Assembly: GCA_045105075.1 (NCBI GenBank)
Contig: JBGCDD010000045.1
Coordinates: 1 to 9,211 of the forward strand
Length of the DNA stretch: 9,211 nt
Source: JBGCDD01 sp045105075
GTDB taxonomy: Bacteria > Pseudomonadota > Alphaproteobacteria > Rhodobacterales > Rhodobacteraceae
Direction: 5' to 3'
Program-made: the position numbers and the translations under genes
Part shown: in pieces, positions 6,484-9,211 of the stretch
How positions within the stretch are numbered: the first letter of the stretch is position 1
Layout of the letters: every line of letters begins with the position of its first letter
The notes under the pieces: generated by a model
Databases searched by the model: none
Told to the model about the DNA's origin: nothing
What the model saw: the letters and a program-made list of their open reading frames with translations, nothing else

Positions 6484-7152
6484 TCAGGTTTTAGGCAAGT
6501 CGCAGTCGTTGCCAAACACATCTGCAAAGCTGCGTTTCAACGCCACATCAAGATCGGCCATGCTGACCGGCAAACCCAGATCAACCAGACTGGTAACACC
6601 ATGCTCGGTGATACCGCAGGGCACGATGCCGCTGAAATGCTCCAGATCGGGATCCACATTGATCGAGATGCCGTGAAAGCTGATCCATTTGCGCAGCCGA
6701 ATGCCGATTGCCGCGATCTTGTCTTCGCCGGTTTGACCATTTGACAGCCGTGGCTTGTCACGCCGCTCTACCCAAACTCCCACACGACCCTCGCGGATGT
6801 GGCCGGTGACATTGAACGCATCCAGCGCTGTAATCACCCAGGTTTCCAACTGTTTGACAAAGGCGCGCACATCTCGACCGCGCCGGCCAACATCGAGCAT
6901 CACATAGACCACCCGTTGGCCCGGCCCATGATAGGTGTATTGCCCGCCCCGGCGCGCCTCAAAGACCGGAAACCGGTCCGGTTCGATCAGATCAGCAGGG
7001 TTGGCACTGGTGCCGGCGGTATAGAGCGGTGGATGTTCCAGCAGCCAGACACATTCTGGCGCGCGCCCTTGCGCAATGTCGTTGGCGCGCTGCTCCATAA
7101 AGGTCAGCGCGTCTTCGTATGAGGTCAGCCCATCGGTGGTGATCCAATCCAT
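6484..7152 (-). CDS. lipB: Lipoyl(octanoyl) transferase LipB
   Basis: Transfers octanoate from octanoyl-ACP to the lipoyl domains of 2-oxoacid dehydrogenases and the glycine cleavage H protein, the first step of endogenous lipoate synthesis in the cytosol. Its 222 residues match family length. Motifs seen: LLEHPPLYTAGTSA (37-50), RRGGQYTYHGPGQ (67-79), the catalytic Lys 145 (GEDKIAAIGIR) and the catalytic Cys 179 (GIVPCGITEHG), in the positions expected from the E. coli Lys/Cys dyad. The start is ATG at 7152, without a strong SD, which fits translation within an operon: the FrnE-like gene ends 39 bp upstream on the same strand. The 48 bp separating it from the RTX gene contain no clear terminator. 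Confidence 0.96.
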   Translation of the reverse strand: MDWITTDGLTSYEDALTFMEQRANDIAQGRAPECVWLLEHPPLYTAGTSANPADLIEPDRFPVFEARRGGQYTYHGPGQRVVYVMLDVGRRGRDVRAFVKQLETWVITALDAFNVTGHIREGRVGVWVERRDKPRLSNGQTGEDKIAAIGIRLRKWISFHGISINVDPDLEHFSGIVPCGITEHGVTSLVDLGLPVSMADLDVALKRSFADVFGNDCDLPKT

Positions 7153-7191
7153 GGCGCTGTTTTATCCGGCATCGCGCAGCATGAAAAGCGG

Positions 7192-7851
7192 TCAGGCCGC
7201 CTCGGCCATAACCCGTTTCAGAATATCGCCATAGGTGTCGCGCCCCTGCGCACCGGTGACCAGATATTTGCCATCAAACACCATGGCCGGAACGCCGGTG
7301 ATTCCGCGCTGGGTCCAGACCTGCTGCTTGGCCCGCACCTGATCGGCGTGGGTTTGTGCTGTCAGAACCGCGTTTGCCTGATCTGCGTCCAGCCCAACCG
7401 AGGCCGCCGCTTGAACCAAAACCGCGCGGTCAGAGACGTCGCGCGCTTGCGAAAAATAGACATCGAACAGCGCCAGCTTCAGCGGGTGTTGCGCGCCTTG
7501 GGTTTCAGCCCAGTCGAGAAGCTGATGCGCTTGAAACGTGTTGACGATCTTGCTCTGGGCTCCAAACACAAAGTCAAACCCCAGCGACTTTCCCAACCCC
7601 ACCAACTGGGCACGTGTGGCATCGCTTTGTTCAACGCTTGCGCCGTATTTCTCGGCGATATGTTCGCGCAGGTTTTGCCCCTCGGGCGGCATGCCCGGGT
7701 TCAGCTCGAACGGATGCCAGCGCAGCTTGGCCGCAATCCCCAAATCATCCAACGCCTGATTGAGCTGCAAAAATCCGATAATGCACCACGGGCAAACGAC
7801 ATCCGACACGACGTCGACTTGCACAGTTGGTTTTTCAAGGGGCAGGGTCAT
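7192..7851 (-). CDS. DsbA-family (FrnE-like) oxidoreductase
   Basis: A 219-residue thioredoxin-fold protein of the cytosolic FrnE/2-hydroxychromene-2-carboxylate-isomerase-like branch of the DsbA family. The active-site CPWC is at residues 20-23 (VVCPWCIIG) and the cis-proline loop at 186-190 (TGVPAMVF, Pro 188), with the helical insert between them. Other family blocks are WHPFELNPGMPPEG and the segment NTFQAHQLLDWA. No signal peptide is visible, so a cytosolic role in disulfide or stress chemistry is likely; an S-transferase or isomerase-like function cannot be excluded. The ATG at 7851 has GGAG (complement of 7858-7861) 6 nt upstream. It precedes lipB by 39 bp and is probably the first gene of a two-gene transcript. 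Confidence 0.9.
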   Translation of the reverse strand: MTLPLEKPTVQVDVVSDVVCPWCIIGFLQLNQALDDLGIAAKLRWHPFELNPGMPPEGQNLREHIAEKYGASVEQSDATRAQLVGLGKSLGFDFVFGAQSKIVNTFQAHQLLDWAETQGAQHPLKLALFDVYFSQARDVSDRAVLVQAAASVGLDADQANAVLTAQTHADQVRAKQQVWTQRGITGVPAMVFDGKYLVTGAQGRDTYGDILKRVMAEAA

Positions 7852-7928
7852 CGCGCGCTCCGTATGGGGTTGCGTTAGCCTAACACCGCGCGGCGGGATT
7901 GTGAAATCACTGTGGCGGCATTTGCCCC

Positions 7929-7957
7929 TTCACAAGGGCCGCGCCCTCGTCTATAGC
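7929..7957 (+). promoter_or_regulatory. Promoter of tRNA-Leu(GAG)
   Basis: TTCACA (7929-7934, 5/6 to the -35 consensus), a 17-nt spacer and TATAGC (7952-7957, 4/6 to the -10 consensus). The predicted transcription start near 7964 would leave about 16 nt of leader before the mature tRNA at 7980. Confidence 0.6.
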
Positions 7958-7979
7958 GCCCTCACCAAGCTTTGGCAGT

Positions 7980-8066
7980 GCGGCCGTGGCGGAATTGGTA
8001 GACGCGCAGCGTTGAGGTCGCTGTGGGGTAACACCCGTGGAAGTTCGAGTCTTCTCGGCCGCACCA
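7980..8066 (+). tRNA. tRNA-Leu, anticodon GAG, reads CUC and CUU
   Basis: An 87-nt class II tRNA. Acceptor stem GCGGCCG (7980-7986) pairs fully with CGGCCGC (8056-8062), followed by discriminator A and an encoded CCA (8064-8066). The anticodon stem CAGCG/CGCTG encloses loop TTGAGGT, giving GAG at 8014-8016. A long variable arm with GGGT/ACCC pairing and a T-arm containing TTCGAGT complete the leucine type. It lies divergent from the FrnE-like gene and at the border of the decayed accessory region to its right. Confidence 0.98.
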
Positions 8067-8215
8067 AAAATTCTAAAAATATTTTGATAGGCCAGAGTAT
8101 TGGGTGGAATTTATCCGTTCCAACCGACCTTGATCGTTTCACTGGCCCATGTGTTTCTCGCTCATCGTTTTTGCCGGGCAGTTGGCGCTTGCGAGCTATT
8201 TCAGCCCAATTTGGA

Positions 8216-8494
8216 TCAGGTTTTGCGGTCGTTGTTCAGGCCCTGTGTCAAATAACACAATAAAGGTGCGTCGGTTTTGGCTCGCGCCTCAGCGAGGTAG
8301 TCCGGACCGCGAATACCTTGTTCTAAAGGGGCCCGCGAGAGGCTGGATTGCGACGTAATTGCGGCGGCGGCATTGTGCATGCGATTGCGCAAGTTCTGGG
8401 CCAATGGCAGGAAATTGGCACGAATTTGTCTAACCTTTTCGCGATCAGTGCATGCGACAGCAGCGCGACGCGCGAGGGCAAAGGGCGGGGGCAT
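8216..8494 (-). CDS. Doubtful small hypothetical protein
   Basis: A 92-codon frame from ATG at 8494, basic and Ala/Arg-rich in its first half, with no recognised domain or membrane segment. In its favour are moderately G/C-rich third positions and its place just downstream, on the same strand, of the pseudogene that ends at 8511. Against it are the lack of an SD before the ATG and the decayed state of the neighbourhood. It may be a gene remnant or chance. The preceding stretch from the tRNA to 8215 holds nothing I can identify. Confidence 0.25.
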   Translation of the reverse strand: MPPPFALARRAAVACTDREKVRQIRANFLPLAQNLRNRMHNAAAAITSQSSLSRAPLEQGIRGPDYLAEARAKTDAPLLCYLTQGLNNDRKT

Positions 8495-8510
8495 CGGGCG
8501 GGGGCAGATG

Positions 8511-8908
8511 TTAGATCAGCTGGATGAAGTGCCCCGCCTGTCGCTGCGCGAGCGAAGCCGCGCCGGCAAGCTCATCCAGCCTAAACAGCGCACGTGTGCC
8601 CCTGTCATGGCAAAGCCGAATGATCGCCGCCAATGACCACAAAACGTGCAGATCTTGTTCGCTCAGATCGGTGCTCTGCAACCTGTAAAAATGGGGTTTC
8701 ATGTGGGCCTCGATATGCGCGGCGAGCGAAGCCAGTCTTTGCTGTGCTGCCTGGCCCGGGGCCGACCTTGTCGAGGCGGTCATCCAAAGTTTCCACAGTG
8801 GCAATTTCGGTGCGGATATCGATCAGCGTTCGTTTGAGTTCATCGTGGCGTCGATCATCTGTCACTTTGGCGATCGTGTCCGAAAGATTTTGTAATGTTG
8901 AATGTCTT
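8511..8908 (-). pseudogene. Broken gene of unknown function: frameshifted, 5' end at an IS end
   Basis: Two overlapping minus-strand frames join into one protein if one base is removed from the four-C run (complement of 8758-8761). The first frame is open from the IS edge and reads STLQNLSDTIAKVTDD onward through DDRLDKVG. The second continues PGQAAQQRLASLAAHIEAH and runs through HVLWSLAAIIRLC to a stop at 8511. The restored product would be about 130 residues, charged and helical at its start and possibly coiled-coil. No ATG, GTG or TTG lies in frame between the IS end at 8909 and the GTG at 8865, so the native start was probably lost to the insertion. I do not recognise the family. A sequencing error in the homopolymer could explain the frameshift but not the missing start. 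Confidence 0.55.
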
Positions 8909-8909
8909 T

Positions 8910-8946
8910 GAGAACTGACCCGGTATTTTAACCGAGATTTGACCCG
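8910..8946. repeat. Repeated terminal sites of the IS21-like element
   Basis: GAGAACTGACCCG (8910-8922) and GAGATTTGACCCG (8934-8946) are direct copies differing at two central bases, with starts 24 bp apart. IS21-family ends typically carry several such repeats as transposase binding sites. Confidence 0.65.
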
Positions 8947-8967
8947 CTCTTAGTTATGTATCGGCGG

Positions 8968-9105
8968 CTATGCTTTGGTTAATATTGTGGCCTCCTTTGC
9001 GGTTTTCTTTGCAGCCTCTGAGCTGGCCTTGAAGCGATAGCTGTCGTTTCCGGTCTCGAGGATGTGGCAACGGTGTGTGAGCCGATCTAGGAGTGCTGTT
9101 GTCAT
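8968..9105 (-). pseudogene. istB: C-terminal fragment of the IstB-like ATP-binding transposition helper
   Basis: Only the last 45 codons are intact, beginning MTTALLDRLTHRCHILETGN and ending TILTKA before a TAG at 8968. This block is the conserved C-terminal region of IstB ATPases, which help the IS21 transposase choose targets. A complete IstB is about 250 residues, so the Walker A and B ATPase core is absent. In-frame codons continue upstream to 9144 and end in GPK just before MTT, resembling the usual GDPKMTT context, but with degraded residues and then a stop. It cannot encode a working protein. Confidence 0.75.
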
Positions 9106-9144
9106 CTTTGGACCTGTCCCGCACGTTCCGCCCCAATTGCTCGT

Positions 9145-9210
9145 TTAAGCCACCTGCCGTTCGAATGCGTACCACTGCCCGGCAGTGGTTTGTTTACAAA
9201 CCATGAGAGG
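9145..9210 (-). CDS. Possible C-terminal end of a gene that continues beyond the right edge
   Basis: A minus-strand frame enters from the right edge and ends at TAA (9145-9147) after AGQWYAFERQVA. Twenty-one codons are visible. It lies in the same frame as, and directly upstream of, the istB remnant, and may be the tail of another mobile-element gene joined to it by deletion. Too short to identify; it may also be chance. Confidence 0.2.
   Translation of the reverse strand, partial: PLMVCKQTTAGQWYAFERQVA
9171..9203. repeat. Two overlapping palindromes at the right edge
   Basis: ACCACTGCC (9171-9179) and GGCAGTGGT (9181-9189) form a perfect 9-bp inverted repeat around a single C. TGGTTTGT (9186-9193) and ACAAACCA (9196-9203) form a second, 8-bp one with a 2-nt centre. 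They share the TGGT at 9186-9189, so only one can be extruded or folded at a time. No T-run follows on either strand that would make either one a terminator. Confidence 0.6.
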
Positions 9211-9211
9211 G

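Larger units (their letters stand above)
8909..9144 (-). mobile_element. Remnant of an IS21-family insertion sequence (istB-side end)
   Basis: One end of the element is visible as TGAGAACTGACCC from 8909, followed by a second copy of the terminal repeat and the last part of istB. The layout, with istB reading towards an end that carries multiple TGACCC-type repeats, fits IS21-family elements. The opposite end, istA and most of istB are missing to the right, where a stop codon (9145-9147) breaks the istB frame. The inner boundary of the remnant, near 9106-9147, is uncertain. Confidence 0.65.

Noticed and set aside
7760..8263. 167-codon plus-strand frame
   Set aside because: It runs straight through the tRNA-Leu gene and its promoter and is antisense to the start of the FrnE-like gene.
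8149..8358. 69-codon plus-strand frame after the tRNA
   Set aside because: No SD, no recognisable features, and overlapped by a minus-strand frame that looks slightly better.
8954..9175. 73-codon minus-strand frame at the right edge
   Set aside because: It is the wrong frame of the istB remnant; the clear IstB C-terminal sequence is in another frame ending at 8968.

Overview
The window looks like a piece of an alphaproteobacterial chromosome, most likely from the Rhodobacterales/Roseobacter group. This is an inference from protein sequence character and content: an aa3-type CtaD very close in numbering to the Paracoccus enzyme, a secreted RTX protein with a Hint domain of the type common in that group, a LuxR-type regulator fused to an alpha/beta-hydrolase fold, and moderately high GC. 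No rRNA or other direct species marker is present.

Layout from left to right. (1) Positions 1-1022, minus strand: the first 340 codons of cytochrome c oxidase subunit I (ctaD), cut by the left edge. (2) 1251-1667, plus: a HIT-family nucleotide hydrolase, divergent from ctaD. (3) 1668-1991: a gap with an intrinsic terminator that works on the minus strand although no minus-strand gene is evident, plus short inverted and direct repeats in front of the next gene. (4) 1992-3752, plus: a LuxR-HTH protein fused to an alpha/beta-hydrolase domain. The positions of the catalytic Ser and His both hold Gln, and the start is probably an ATC. (5) 3736-4551, minus: a YiiX/YaeF-type permuted papain-like (C92) protein, overlapping the regulator tail-to-tail by 17 bp. 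(6) 4780-6435, plus: an RTX / PA14-like / RTX / Hint protein, probably exported. (7) 6484-7152 and 7192-7851, minus: lipB and a FrnE-like DsbA-family protein, closely spaced and probably co-transcribed. (8) 7980-8066, plus: tRNA-Leu(GAG) with its own promoter. (9) 8067-9211: an eroded accessory tail with a doubtful small ORF, a frameshifted pseudogene whose 5' end stops at an insertion-sequence end, the istB remnant and terminal repeats of an IS21-family element, and two overlapping palindromes at the right edge.

The left 8 kb is mostly housekeeping (respiration, nucleotide clean-up, lipoate synthesis, thiol chemistry, translation) with two accessory-flavoured proteins: the regulator with a degenerate hydrolase domain and the RTX/Hint protein. 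The part downstream of the tRNA is decayed mobile-element territory. I see no CRISPR array, phage module or clear multi-gene defence system. The strongest candidates for something under-described are the regulator that appears to use an inactive hydrolase fold as a sensor, and the unexplained minus-strand terminator next to it.
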